DNA of 64,000 nucleotides from an uncultured Akkermansia sp. GTDB lineage: Bacteria > Verrucomicrobiota > Verrucomicrobiia > Verrucomicrobiales > Akkermansiaceae. Below are positions 45,072 through 54,419 of this stretch, one piece after another. Location: positions 1-64,000 of the forward strand of contig CANQGG010000001.1 in NCBI GenBank assembly GCA_947601655.1. The letters are read 5' to 3'. Position numbers and translations under genes: made by a program. Position 1 is the first letter of the stretch, and every line of letters starts with the position of its first letter. The notes beneath the pieces are model-generated. The model was not told the DNA's origin, searched no databases, and saw nothing but the letters and a program-made list of their open reading frames with translations.

Positions 45072-48000
45072 TTAGCTTCTGCAATGAGATATCGATAATT
45101 CGCGAACAAAGTAGCAAAAATGTCCCCTCTCCGCGCGCCTCGTCTGCCTCTTGTCCTCCAGCTCCAGTGCCTTCTTCCACACCTTCTGCTGCCGCACCCT
45201 CTTCTTGATGTACCCCACCTTCGCCTTCCTCTCCTCCATCTTCTCCTTCCACACCGCTCTCCCCTCAGCAATCACCTTCTTAAACTCCCCGTAAGACCGC
45301 ACGCACTGCGCATACCCCATGTGCGCCCAATCGCCGAAACACGTCAGCAGGTGCATATCCTCCTCCGCCCGCGCCTTCTCCTCCTCGCTGCTCTCCGGGT
45401 CCCTCAGCGTCCTCTCCGCCTTATCGTACGCCGCCTGCAGCTCATTCGCCTCCCTCTCCTCCAGCGCCGCCAGCTCCTCCTCCAGCCCCCTTCGCGCCTC
45501 TGCCGTCAAATCGCGCCTCATCAGCCTATTCTGCGCCCTCTCCTTCGCCTCCTTATGCGCCGGGTCCGCGCTCGCCAAATACCCCCCCATCCACAAAATC
45601 TCCCGCACCTTCTCTGCATACCGGTACGTATCCCCCGTCGCTCTCCCCCTCCTCCAGTGCTCCCCCGCCTCCCTCCTCGGGTAGAGCGCGCGAATCGTCG
45701 CCATCATATCCTCCCTCATCCCCCTCTTCAGCTCCCTCTCCAGCCTCCCCCTCACCCTCTGCGCCATACTCAGCATAATAGCATCCAGCCTCCTCCCCAT
45801 CTGCTCCCGGAACAACTCCCTCGCCTCCTCCTCCGTATACACCAGCTCATCATTCCCCCTCCTCGCCTTCAAATCCCCCATCACACCCTCATACACCGCC
45901 CCGCTCAGCCGCGTCGAGCTCGTAATCTGCCCCGCCTCCATCATCTCCCCATACCACTCCGCCCACCTCGCCATCGCCGCCAACCCACCAAGCCGCGCCC
46001 CGGGCAACACCCTCCGCGTCGCCGTCAAAAGCGCAAGCATCCTCCCCATCATCTGCCTCCCCGCCCCAGCTGCCCTCTCCCCCTCCTTCGCCCCAAACAA
46101 CCCGAAATCATCGCAAAACTTCACCCACTCCCGCGCCACCTCCGCCCCCTCCGCATTCACATCCTCCCCCCTCCTCAGCCTCTCCACCACCCTCCTCCTC
46201 AAATCAACCTCACTCATACTCATCGAAACATCCCCCGCCCCCTCCTCCACAACCTCCGGCATCCACTCACTTTTTTCGTTGACATTCCGTAAAACCTCTG
46301 CCATAGTCACACCCGTAAGGGGAACCCCCTTGGCATCGGATTTCAAATCCGTGAGCTGAGGAGCGTTCCCCTTCATCTTTACTGGCTGGAATCCAACCTC
46401 GTAAAGCCGCACCTGCTTCTGATCCGGCTCCTCCTTATCATTCTTCCCCCTCCTCTTCGTCGTCCCGTTAAACCACGCAAGGAACAAGCCGCCATTCACA
46501 CGCAGAGGGAACCCAAAAAACTCAACCGAATTGGACCTGTCCATCAAATCCCTCCTCTTCTTCGTCTCACCCTCCCGGTGCTGCGGACTCTCGCTCCCAA
46601 GGTGAACCGCCTTGCCAATCACCTCCTCCAGCCTCTCAAAAGCCCGCGCCCCTCTCTCCGTCGTCACCTTTGCAGCACTCGTGCGCGGCGTATTAGACCC
46701 ATCCGTATGCAGCGTAAACCCAGTCTCCCCAATCGGCAAAACCCTATTCGCCAAATACCTCACAAAAAACTCCCGCGCCTCGCCCATCCAATCCTTCCTC
46801 TCCCCCGTCAGCTTCACATTCAGCACCACCGGCTCCACCACATCATTTAAGTGCTCGCTCAGCCCCACCCTATCATCCACCACCCGATACCTCACCCCCT
46901 CCCGCACCGAAAACGACACCTCCCCATCATCAATCAAATCACGCAACACCTTATCCCTCTCCCCAGCCTTATACTCCACAGGCACAATCCCATTCTCACG
47001 GCACACACGCCGCACCGCCTCCTTATTCCCCACATTATCGCTAAACAGCGCATACGCCCACTCATTCATCCGCACCGCCCTCTGCGGCACCGCCTCCAGA
47101 TAATCCGTCTTCTCTGCGCGCAGCTCCCTCAAAATCCGCACCGTCTCCTTGATAAAATCACTCCTCTCCTCCATCGCCTCCGACTCCTGCAGCCTAAACA
47201 AATCAACGGTCTCAAAATCCGTCCACCCCATAATCGCCTCCCGCACACTCTCCTCCGTCACCTCATCCAAATCCGCCAACGCCTCAAACACACCAATCCA
47301 CTCATTATCCCCCAGCCACGTATCATACCTCTCAGAAAGCATATTCATCCACTTCCCTATATCCTCGCTCAGCACCCTCACCTCATCCTCCCCCTGCAAC
47401 CTCTCCCGCTGCCCCTTCACATCCTCCATATCCTTCATCCGCCGCGCTAAATACGACCGCGCCGTCCACGTCAAATCCATCTCCCTCTCCGTCGCCTCAT
47501 TCCCCCGCCTCTTCCTGCCGTACAAATAATCCGTCAAATTCTCCAGCGTCGCATCCACCTTCTCCCCCTCCTCATCATAAAAAAACGTCCTCAAATCCTC
47601 CCCATCCATCTCCGTCTCAATACTCGGCATCCTCCCCGTCCACGCATCCCGCGAATATACATCCGTCCCCTTCTTCGGATCAACCATATCCGGACGCGCC
47701 ACCAGCGTCACAGATGTCCTATCATCCCCCCATCTATACGGCTTATCCAGCCGCGTCACAGCCACACTCGGCAACGGCATACCCCCCAACTCATCCGCCG
47801 CATTGATAAAATCATCCTGAGTAATCGTATGCACCGCCGCAAGATTGCGCACACTCGCCGAAAAATCCACATCCTCCGGCTTCTGCCAGTCCGGATTATC
47901 CTCCGAGTACTCACTCCACGGGTGACGATTATTGATAGCGATAATCTCGATATAATCCGGATTGAAAATAACGTAGTTGTACGTCTTATTCTCCTCTTTA

Positions 48001-50120
48001 TTGCGCGACATCCCATCCTCGTACTTCACACCGCGTATGCCGTGCTCATCCAGCCACTCACTCGCCGCACGCGCACTCCCCAACTTCTTCGCAAGCTGCT
48101 CATACAACTCCCGTCCTTCCCTCGTCGGAACATTCCTCGCCGATACATCAAAATAAGTATCAAAATCCACATTCAACAACTCACCAAACGCCGCCGCCAC
48201 ATCCGGATGCTCCTCCAAAAACCTATCCAACTTCTCATCCCAATGCAACAAATTGCTATCATCCACATCCGCCCGCATCCGATAATTCACCGGGTACTTA
48301 ATACCCTCCTTCACAAAAATATCATTCTCCAGCAAATACTCCGCCACAAGCGCGCGCTGCTCGTAAGCATAAACAAACTCTGCATCATTCAAATTTTTGC
48401 AAAACTCCGCATTCTTCAACGCCTTCGCCCTCACCTCCTCCAAAGCCTCTCTTGTCTGGTATTTACTCCAATGCGGCAAACTATTCAGCACACTCTTGCC
48501 TGCCCCTTTCTTCTTCAACCCCTCAACCACATCCTCCCTCGCCACATCCTGCTCCTTCCCATCCCTTCTCCTCGCAAAAACCGCCCCCTCATAAGTAAAC
48601 TGCCCATGGTAAAAACTATTCGTCATGGGATTCTCCGCCCCATACAGCACACCCCACCCGTACACCGCATTCCCTTCCCCCGTCCCCACATGCTCCCTAT
48701 CCGGCCTCCGATACAACGCCGGGCTCACATGCGAAAAATCCACCGACGCGCTAAAATCCGCACCCCCATCCACCAGCACCCCATTCCCCAACTCCATCAC
48801 ACCATCCTTCATCAAACCCCGCTCCTTCGCCTGCGTCACAGAAAATGAAACATCCCCCCTATTTTCCTGCGAAACCCTGTCAATATAATTGACATACCTC
48901 TTCGTCTCGTGTATCCTATCCATATAGGATGAAGCATCTCCCCGCCCCGTTTTTGTAACGCGGGTAGCGGGCAAAGCAGAGGCTTCATCCTTTATTTTAT
49001 CCACATCCTCCACATTGGACAAATTCAGCTGATAAACGCGCTCCCCGTTCTCCATCTCCGCAACGCTTATCACCGTATAAGCATCCTTCCCCCTCCCGGG
49101 AAAAGACGCCCTCGTAAGGTAATAATGAAACCTCACAATCGCCGCCTTGCTCTCCTTCTCCTCCCTCTCCCCATTCTCCGCTGAATACAAATACACCCCA
49201 CGCGCCGCAAGCTCCCGCACCTTCGCCAACGCCGCAATCACCCGCCTATCAGCAATATGCTGCTGCACCTCGCGCCGCGTCCGCCCTGAAACCGTCGCCT
49301 GCGTCCCGTCGCTAAACGTCACCGGCTCCGTCGCCAGCGCCTTCACAATCCTCTTCAACGCCCCAAGAGCCACCTTACTATCCTCCGCATAAATATCCGC
49401 CTCCGTCACCCCTTCATACTCCCCATCCTCCACCCGGCACACCACACCCTCCCCGCGCTCCACCGCGTGAAACCTCCCCGCCAACTGCTGCCCACCCTCC
49501 AAATCCATCCCCCGCGCATACACCCGCCTCCCTCGCACACTCGCGCTGAAATCCCCCTCCCCCCGCGGTTTCGTCATATTTGACGAAAAATCAAACCCGC
49601 CTTGCCCCTCCGGCGCCTCATTTGTCGCAACCTCAGCTGCGTCATTTGTCGTAAGCTCCTCCACCCGCTCAATAATCCTCTCCGCGTGCTGCGGCTCCGT
49701 CTCCCCGTCCCACATATACGCCTCCGCCTGCAAATCCGGATAACTCCCCACAAGCTCCCACCTCGCCCTCTCCTCCTCCAGCGCGCGCACAATCTCTGGC
49801 GCCCTCCTGCTCACCTCCACCCTGTTCCCACCGCGCCGCACATTCTCCCCCCTCCTCCCGCTCGCCAGCCGCTTCACCGCCTTCTGGTCCCCAATCGCAT
49901 CCTTCAAACCCTTCAGCACCTTCTCAATATACCGCGCCGCATTATCCAGACTCTTCATGAAATCCTCCCCAAAATCCAGCAAACCCTGCTCCTCCCTCTG
50001 CGCCCTCTTATCCGCCGCCATCAGCTGCAAACTCCCCCCTATGTAATCCCAACTCTCCCCCCTCTTCAAAAGCGTCGCGCAGTGACTCTGCAAACTCTCC
50101 ACCCTCCCCTTATCCTCCAC
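45072..50120 (-). CDS. Phage/ICE-type polyvalent protein with ADP-ribosyltransferase-like domain, 3' truncated
   Basis: A 1682-residue multidomain protein of the polyvalent-protein type found in phages and conjugative elements. A recognisable piece is the ART-PolyVal motif GTGEGNAVYGWGVLYG (about residues 478-493), followed by a domain ending in KTYNYVIFNPDYIEII. Domains are separated by repeated FSxSV motifs. A Lys/Arg/Glu-rich helical region (about 1430-1660) follows. The coding strand is extremely purine-rich (GAG, AGG, GGG codons), unlike all neighbours. That bias stops abruptly at about 45118, leaving an odd tail of about 15 residues, so the gene is probably cut there. It starts with GTG behind GGGGGAGGAGG, 15 bp from the tRNA-Thr 3' end. 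Confidence 0.75.
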   Translation of the reverse strand: MEDKGRVESLQSHCATLLKRGESWDYIGGSLQLMAADKRAQREEQGLLDFGEDFMKSLDNAARYIEKVLKGLKDAIGDQKAVKRLASGRRGENVRRGGNRVEVSRRAPEIVRALEEERARWELVGSYPDLQAEAYMWDGETEPQHAERIIERVEELTTNDAAEVATNEAPEGQGGFDFSSNMTKPRGEGDFSASVRGRRVYARGMDLEGGQQLAGRFHAVERGEGVVCRVEDGEYEGVTEADIYAEDSKVALGALKRIVKALATEPVTFSDGTQATVSGRTRREVQQHIADRRVIAALAKVRELAARGVYLYSAENGEREEKESKAAIVRFHYYLTRASFPGRGKDAYTVISVAEMENGERVYQLNLSNVEDVDKIKDEASALPATRVTKTGRGDASSYMDRIHETKRYVNYIDRVSQENRGDVSFSVTQAKERGLMKDGVMELGNGVLVDGGADFSASVDFSHVSPALYRRPDREHVGTGEGNAVYGWGVLYGAENPMTNSFYHGQFTYEGAVFARRRDGKEQDVAREDVVEGLKKKGAGKSVLNSLPHWSKYQTREALEEVRAKALKNAEFCKNLNDAEFVYAYEQRALVAEYLLENDIFVKEGIKYPVNYRMRADVDDSNLLHWDEKLDRFLEEHPDVAAAFGELLNVDFDTYFDVSARNVPTREGRELYEQLAKKLGSARAASEWLDEHGIRGVKYEDGMSRNKEENKTYNYVIFNPDYIEIIAINNRHPWSEYSEDNPDWQKPEDVDFSASVRNLAAVHTITQDDFINAADELGGMPLPSVAVTRLDKPYRWGDDRTSVTLVARPDMVDPKKGTDVYSRDAWTGRMPSIETEMDGEDLRTFFYDEEGEKVDATLENLTDYLYGRKRRGNEATEREMDLTWTARSYLARRMKDMEDVKGQRERLQGEDEVRVLSEDIGKWMNMLSERYDTWLGDNEWIGVFEALADLDEVTEESVREAIMGWTDFETVDLFRLQESEAMEERSDFIKETVRILRELRAEKTDYLEAVPQRAVRMNEWAYALFSDNVGNKEAVRRVCRENGIVPVEYKAGERDKVLRDLIDDGEVSFSVREGVRYRVVDDRVGLSEHLNDVVEPVVLNVKLTGERKDWMGEAREFFVRYLANRVLPIGETGFTLHTDGSNTPRTSAAKVTTERGARAFERLEEVIGKAVHLGSESPQHREGETKKRRDLMDRSNSVEFFGFPLRVNGGLFLAWFNGTTKRRGKNDKEEPDQKQVRLYEVGFQPVKMKGNAPQLTDLKSDAKGVPLTGVTMAEVLRNVNEKSEWMPEVVEEGAGDVSMSMSEVDLRRRVVERLRRGEDVNAEGAEVAREWVKFCDDFGLFGAKEGERAAGAGRQMMGRMLALLTATRRVLPGARLGGLAAMARWAEWYGEMMEAGQITSSTRLSGAVYEGVMGDLKARRGNDELVYTEEEARELFREQMGRRLDAIMLSMAQRVRGRLERELKRGMREDMMATIRALYPRREAGEHWRRGRATGDTYRYAEKVREILWMGGYLASADPAHKEAKERAQNRLMRRDLTAEARRGLEEELAALEEREANELQAAYDKAERTLRDPESSEEEKARAEEDMHLLTCFGDWAHMGYAQCVRSYGEFKKVIAEGRAVWKEKMEERKAKVGYIKKRVRQQKVWKKALELEDKRQTRRAERGHFCYFVRELSISHCRS

Positions 50121-50135
50121 CCCTCCTCCCCCTCA

Positions 50136-50207
50136 AGCCGGTTGTCAGATTCGAACTGACGACCATCCGATTACAAATCGGGAGCTCTACCACTGAGCTA
50201 AACCGGC
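50136..50207 (-). tRNA. tRNA-Thr (anticodon TGT)
   Basis: A 72-nt cloverleaf with a perfect 7-bp acceptor stem (GCCGGTT/AACCGGC), D arm GCTC-AGTGGTA-GAGC, anticodon loop TTTGTAA, and T arm GTCAG-TTCGAAT-CTGAC. The anticodon stem CCCGA/TCGGA has one C-A mismatch at its outer pair. CCA is not encoded. It is immediately followed by the polyvalent-protein gene. Confidence 0.95.
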
Positions 50208-50220
50208 GTGAACGCGGCGG

Positions 50221-50249
50221 ATTCTACACAACCTCGCCGCATCTTGCAA
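50221..50249 (-). promoter_or_regulatory. Promoter of tRNA-Thr
   Basis: On the minus strand TTGCAA (50244-50249) and TAGAAT (50221-50226) are exactly 17 bp apart. The -10 ends 13 bp before the mature tRNA 5' end. The AT-rich stretch 50250-50587 holds only short open frames without ribosome sites. Confidence 0.65.
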
Positions 50250-50587
50250 GCTTTTTTGGCAAATAGCAAGGCAATCAAATATAATCAGGGTGCCGAAATA
50301 TTCCAAGATATTTTACTGTCACTCCTTTGATACTCTCGAGAAGTCTATGCGAAAGGTGCCTCAGAAAGGAAAGGGCAACGTACTCGCAACTGTACTTGGA
50401 TATCTTTATTACTCTCGTGATAAGAAGCCGTCTTTTCCTCACAAGTACGCAATATTTTGTACTTATCGCGTGCTCCCATGATGTTCAATATATATATATT
50501 CTTGACCATTGTTTGTATCCCTCATACAGACTTTACGGTATACCATTTTTGTCCAAATGTGTAGGAAACTTGCTCCTGTTTTTAAGC

Positions 50588-50616
50588 TTGATTTATGGGT
50601 CAAAGTACGCTTGAAT
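50588..50616 (+). promoter_or_regulatory. Predicted short-leader promoter of the lipoprotein-hflX operon
   Basis: TTGATT (50588-50593) and TTGAAT (50611-50616) are 17 bp apart. The -10 ends 9 bp before the ATG at 50626, and GAGGGG lies in between. Confidence 0.45.
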
Positions 50617-50625
50617 GAGGGGCAT

Positions 50626-50763
50626 ATGAAAACAATTTTCTGCATAGTGATTGGTACTGTGATGGGGAGTGTTCTGCTTTCGTCCTGCGGAGAGTGCTCC
50701 TGCAAAGGAAATAGCGACTACTTGCGTGACGTTCCAGTTACACATTCTCAGCGCTTCAATTAA
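50626..50763 (+). CDS. Small lipoprotein
   Basis: A 45-residue peptide with an N-terminal signal sequence and lipobox VLLSSC (Cys21), followed by a short Cys-containing mature part (GECSCKGN). The ATG has GAGGGG upstream. It is placed 24 bp before hflX on the same strand and is likely the first gene of that operon. Small lipoproteins of this kind are hard to assign, and no family is recognised. Confidence 0.55.
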   Translation: MKTIFCIVIGTVMGSVLLSSCGECSCKGNSDYLRDVPVTHSQRFN

Positions 50764-50787
50764 ATATCTTAGGCGAACACAGACGGC

Positions 50788-52107
50788 ATGTCCTTTGAAA
50801 TTCGCGAGAAAACCGAGAAAAAACCGCAGAGAGCCGTTCTGATTGGCATCGGGCTGCCCGGTGAAATAGGTAGGGATAGATTCGCCTTACTCGCAGAGCT
50901 AGTGGACCTCGTCACCAATCTCGGCTATGGTATCGCAGAAAGTCGTGTGGTCTGGACCAGAGAATTGCAGGCAAAATATCTCTGCGGCATTGGTAAAGCT
51001 GAGGAAATACAATCGATCGCAGCTCAATATAATGCGGATTGTCTCGTTCTTGACAATATGCTGTCCCCATCGCAGCAACGGGAATGGGAGGAGCTTGTAG
51101 GGGTCCCCGTGAAGGATAGGGAGGAGATCATTCTCGACATTTTTGCCCAGCGTGCGCGTACTCGTGAGGCAGTGATGCAGGTGGATCTGGCACGGATGCA
51201 GTATGCTCTGCCGCGCATGGCGGGAATGTGGCAGCATTTGGACCGGCAACGCGGCGGATCTGGTGGAGGCAAGGGTGGCGGAGCAGCCGCTCGAGGGGAG
51301 GGAGAAAAACAGATCGAAGTGGACCGGCGTCTTGCCCGCGAACGCATCGAAATGATTCGCCGCGACTTAAAGCAGGTGCGTCAACAAAGGGCAACGCAGC
51401 GTAAGGAACGGATACGGCACGGTATACCGACGGCTGCCATTGTGGGGTACACAAATGCAGGTAAGTCAAGTTTACTCAACGTACTGACAAATGCAGGCGT
51501 GCTGGCCCAGGACATTCTTTTTGCAACCTTGGATACTACCAGCCGGAAGATTGAATTGCCGGATGGGCAGTCGTTAGTGCTTACAGACACTGTCGGATTC
51601 ATCCGCAACTTGCCGCATCGTCTGGTGGAGGCATTCAAATCGACTCTGGAAGAGGCGGTAATGGCAGATTTGTTGGTTCACGTTGTCGACGCGAGCGATG
51701 CTGATGCTCCGCAGCACTATGCGACGACATGTGCCGTGCTGGAAGATCTGAATGTGGGTGAAAAACCTGTGATATTGGTAGGCAATAAGTTGGATCAGAT
51801 CAGAGATGAAGAACGCGACGGTGTTCTTTCGCGGTTGCGCGAAGTCGCAGGAAACGCACCGTTTGTGCCGATGAGCGTCACCAGAGGAGAAGGTGTGCAG
51901 GAGTTGCTTTCTGAGTGCGTGAAGATTCTCGCTCACCGCGTGCAGATTGCTACCTACAGGATACCGCAGGCGGAAGCTCGTCTGCTGGCTATTATGCACC
52001 GTGATGGCAAGGTTGAATCCGTGGAATACGAGGGAAACAATATTGTCGTACGGGCCACCTTACCGAAAGAATTTGCAGCGAGAATAGAGTCATACCGTGA
52101 AATTTGA
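50788..52107 (+). CDS. hflX: GTPase HflX
   Basis: A 439-residue ribosome-associated GTPase that splits stalled or heat-damaged 70S ribosomes. The N-terminal HflX domain (about 15-190) includes LVLDNMLSPSQQREWEELVG and the Gly-rich linker GGSGGGKGGG. The G domain has G1 GYTNAGKSS, G3 DTVGF, and G4 GNKLDQ. Length is standard. It lies 3 bp upstream of the L,D-transpeptidase gene, with an operon running on to comM. Confidence 0.96.
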   Translation: MSFEIREKTEKKPQRAVLIGIGLPGEIGRDRFALLAELVDLVTNLGYGIAESRVVWTRELQAKYLCGIGKAEEIQSIAAQYNADCLVLDNMLSPSQQREWEELVGVPVKDREEIILDIFAQRARTREAVMQVDLARMQYALPRMAGMWQHLDRQRGGSGGGKGGGAAARGEGEKQIEVDRRLARERIEMIRRDLKQVRQQRATQRKERIRHGIPTAAIVGYTNAGKSSLLNVLTNAGVLAQDILFATLDTTSRKIELPDGQSLVLTDTVGFIRNLPHRLVEAFKSTLEEAVMADLLVHVVDASDADAPQHYATTCAVLEDLNVGEKPVILVGNKLDQIRDEERDGVLSRLREVAGNAPFVPMSVTRGEGVQELLSECVKILAHRVQIATYRIPQAEARLLAIMHRDGKVESVEYEGNNIVVRATLPKEFAARIESYREI

Positions 52108-52110
52108 ATC

Positions 52111-52749
52111 ATGAAAGGAAGGTTCTCAATCATCCTTTTTCTTAGTGCGTTGAGCTGTCTGTCAGCTTGTCAGCAAGGAGGGGGCAGAGGGTTCATGAAT
52201 GCGGATGCATGGGAGCTAGCCAGTCGAAACAAGAGAGTGGCACGCACATTTGAAGAGTTCATCAGTAGCGAAAACTATGGAATGTCGCGTGACATGTGGC
52301 GCGGCAACGCATTGCAGATGTATGATCCAAAGCACTCACGAGTGGAAATCTTGCTAGCCGAGCAACGCGGGCGCTTGTTCATCCACGACCAGATTGCCAT
52401 GGATTTTCCCGTGTGCTCTGGCAGAGTGGGGGGACACGAGACTCCGCGTGGGCGTTTTCGCATCACCGAGAAGAAAAGGGAGCACCGTTCTACACTCTAC
52501 GGAAACTGGGTGAATGCAAATGACGACGTGGTGCAAACGGATGCAACTCCGGGAAAAAAAGCTCCGGCTGGTACGCATTTCAGAGGCGCGCTCATGCCGT
52601 ACTGGATGCGCTTTAACGGAGCTATTGGGATGCACGTAGGCAGTGTGTACCGCAGTGGAGCCTCCCACGGATGTGTGCGCATTCCTCCGGAGGCATGCAG
52701 TATTTTGTTTGACAAATTAGCCGTCGGTTCGCTTGTCATCGTCAAATAA
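52111..52749 (+). CDS. L,D-transpeptidase (YkuD) lipoprotein
   Basis: A 212-residue exported protein. The lipobox LSAC at residues 17-20 predicts lipidation at Cys20. The YkuD catalytic domain (about 75-212) carries H175 and the motif SHGCVRIPPEA with catalytic Cys188. It forms 3-3 peptidoglycan cross-links or attaches proteins to peptidoglycan. The first 45 residues after the lipid are a linker. It lies 3 bp after hflX and 9 bp before comM. Confidence 0.92.
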   Translation: MKGRFSIILFLSALSCLSACQQGGGRGFMNADAWELASRNKRVARTFEEFISSENYGMSRDMWRGNALQMYDPKHSRVEILLAEQRGRLFIHDQIAMDFPVCSGRVGGHETPRGRFRITEKKREHRSTLYGNWVNANDDVVQTDATPGKKAPAGTHFRGALMPYWMRFNGAIGMHVGSVYRSGASHGCVRIPPEACSILFDKLAVGSLVIVK

Positions 52750-52758
52750 ATTTTTTCT

Positions 52759-54324
52759 ATGATTTCGAGATTGTACAGTGCAGCGGTCAATGGCATCACC
52801 GGCTACGAGGTGCAGGTGGAAGTAAACGTGCAGAAAGTAGAGGACACGGGACGTTTCGTGGTGGTTGGTTTGCCGGATACCGCCGTGCGCGAGAGTGTGC
52901 AGCGTGTGACGGCTGCTTTGCAGAATAGTCATTTCTTCTGCCCTGGACAGGTTCTCGCCACAGTAAATCTCGCTCCGGCAGATGTGAAAAAACAAGGTCC
53001 TGGATTTGATTTACCCATTGCTCTCGGCCTCGAAATGGCACTGCAAAATAACTACGCCGGGCTTCCGGAGGCATTTCGACGACGAATACCAGAGGGGATA
53101 GAAGATTGGTGCATCGTAGGGGAACTTGCTTTGGACGGCACTGTGCGCGGGGTTCGTGGAGTGCTGCCTCAGGCTGTGGCAGCACGAGAAGCTGGAAAAA
53201 AATACTTGATGCTCTCACCGGAAAATGCACGAGAAGCGGCCGTAGTGGAAGGTCTGAGAGTGTGCCCTGTGGAGAATTTACAAGAAGCCTGGAACATGCT
53301 TCTGGATGGTGCGGAAAAATCCAATACAGCTGCGGTACCAGCCGACGGAGAAGAGGATGACGGGCCGGACTTCGATGAGATTAAAGGACAGCCGTACGCA
53401 CGGCGAGCAATGGAGATTGCGGCAGCGGGTGGACACAACCTGTTAATGTGTGGCAGCCCGGGTAGTGGTAAGAGCATGCTGGCAGCTCGCTTGCCGAGCA
53501 TATTACCGCCCATGACTCATGAAGAAGCTTTAGAAATCAGCACCATTCACTCTGTCTGCGGGTTGCTGCCAAAGACAGGGGGACTCCTCAAGCGACGTCC
53601 CTTTCGTGCGCCGCACCATACCATATCAGATGTTGGACTGATGGGTGGGGGCAGCATTATCTCGCCTGGCGAAATCACGTTGGCCCATCATGGCGTACTT
53701 TTCCTGGATGAGTTTCCGGAGTTTAGTCGCCGCACGCTCGAAACGTTGCGCCAACCATTGGAAAGTGGAGTGGTAACGATTTCCAGGGCAAGCGGATCGA
53801 TGGATTTCCCTTGCCAGTTTATGCTGGTAGCAGCGATGAATCCGTGTCCCTGCGGCTACTTGGGCGATCCGAAACACGCTTGCCACTGTCGCCCGGCAGA
53901 TGTGGCGCGTTACCGCAAGAAAATTTCCGGACCGTTGCTGGATCGCTTTGACATGGTCATTGAGGTTCCGCCGGTGGATCCTGCCAGTCTGCTGAGCCGT
54001 CCGGATGGGGAAAGTAGTGCTGCTATTCGCGCTCGCGTGGCTGCCGCGCGAACCCTACAGCAGCAAAGATATACCGGCACCGCTGTGCGCTGCAATGCGC
54101 GCCTCTCCAGTAAGCAACTGTACAGGTACTGCCCGCTTACTGAGAATCAGCGAGCACTGCTTTTGGCAGCGGTGGAACAGTTTGGACTCTCTGCTCGGGC
54201 GTTTGACCGAATCTTGCGAGTGACGCGTACAATAGCAGACCTAGCTGGCCGTGAGACACCCGAGGATGCTGATTTGTTGGAAGCAATTCAGTTTCGGCAG
54301 TTTGAATCTGAACTTCGCGCATAA
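52759..54324 (+). CDS. comM: YifB/ComM-family Mg-chelatase-like AAA+ ATPase
   Basis: A 521-residue protein. The N-terminal ChlI-like fold (about 1-170, with VVVGLPDTAVRESVQRV) precedes the AAA+ domain: Walker A GSPGSGKS, Walker B LFLDEFPEF, sensor VAAMNPCPCGY. The C-terminal Mg_chelatase_C region ends at DLLEAIQFR. ComM is a hexameric helicase for branch migration during natural transformation in Vibrio and Acinetobacter. It is the last gene of the lipoprotein-hflX-ldt-comM operon. Confidence 0.95.
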   Translation: MISRLYSAAVNGITGYEVQVEVNVQKVEDTGRFVVVGLPDTAVRESVQRVTAALQNSHFFCPGQVLATVNLAPADVKKQGPGFDLPIALGLEMALQNNYAGLPEAFRRRIPEGIEDWCIVGELALDGTVRGVRGVLPQAVAAREAGKKYLMLSPENAREAAVVEGLRVCPVENLQEAWNMLLDGAEKSNTAAVPADGEEDDGPDFDEIKGQPYARRAMEIAAAGGHNLLMCGSPGSGKSMLAARLPSILPPMTHEEALEISTIHSVCGLLPKTGGLLKRRPFRAPHHTISDVGLMGGGSIISPGEITLAHHGVLFLDEFPEFSRRTLETLRQPLESGVVTISRASGSMDFPCQFMLVAAMNPCPCGYLGDPKHACHCRPADVARYRKKISGPLLDRFDMVIEVPPVDPASLLSRPDGESSAAIRARVAAARTLQQQRYTGTAVRCNARLSSKQLYRYCPLTENQRALLLAAVEQFGLSARAFDRILRVTRTIADLAGRETPEDADLLEAIQFRQFESELRA

Positions 54325-54419
54325 TTTTTTGATAAAATATTCCATTCACGTACGAATAAATATGTAGTACGAAAAAAAGACGATAAACTCCTTTTGTTGA
54401 GCCAAACACCCCCTCCATT

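Noticed and set aside
45120..50159. Long plus-strand open frames across the polyvalent gene (for example 45120-46292, 46851-47450, 47829-48848)
   Set aside because: They are Pro/Leu/His/Arg-only shadows produced by the purine skew of the true minus-strand gene.
50121..50207. att-site duplication at the tRNA-Thr 3' end
   Set aside because: No second copy of the tRNA 3' sequence was found near 45.1 kb, so an att pair cannot be claimed.
50290..50481. A 63-residue open frame downstream of the tRNA promoter region
   Set aside because: No ribosome site, and it overlaps AT-rich spacer. It is most likely chance.
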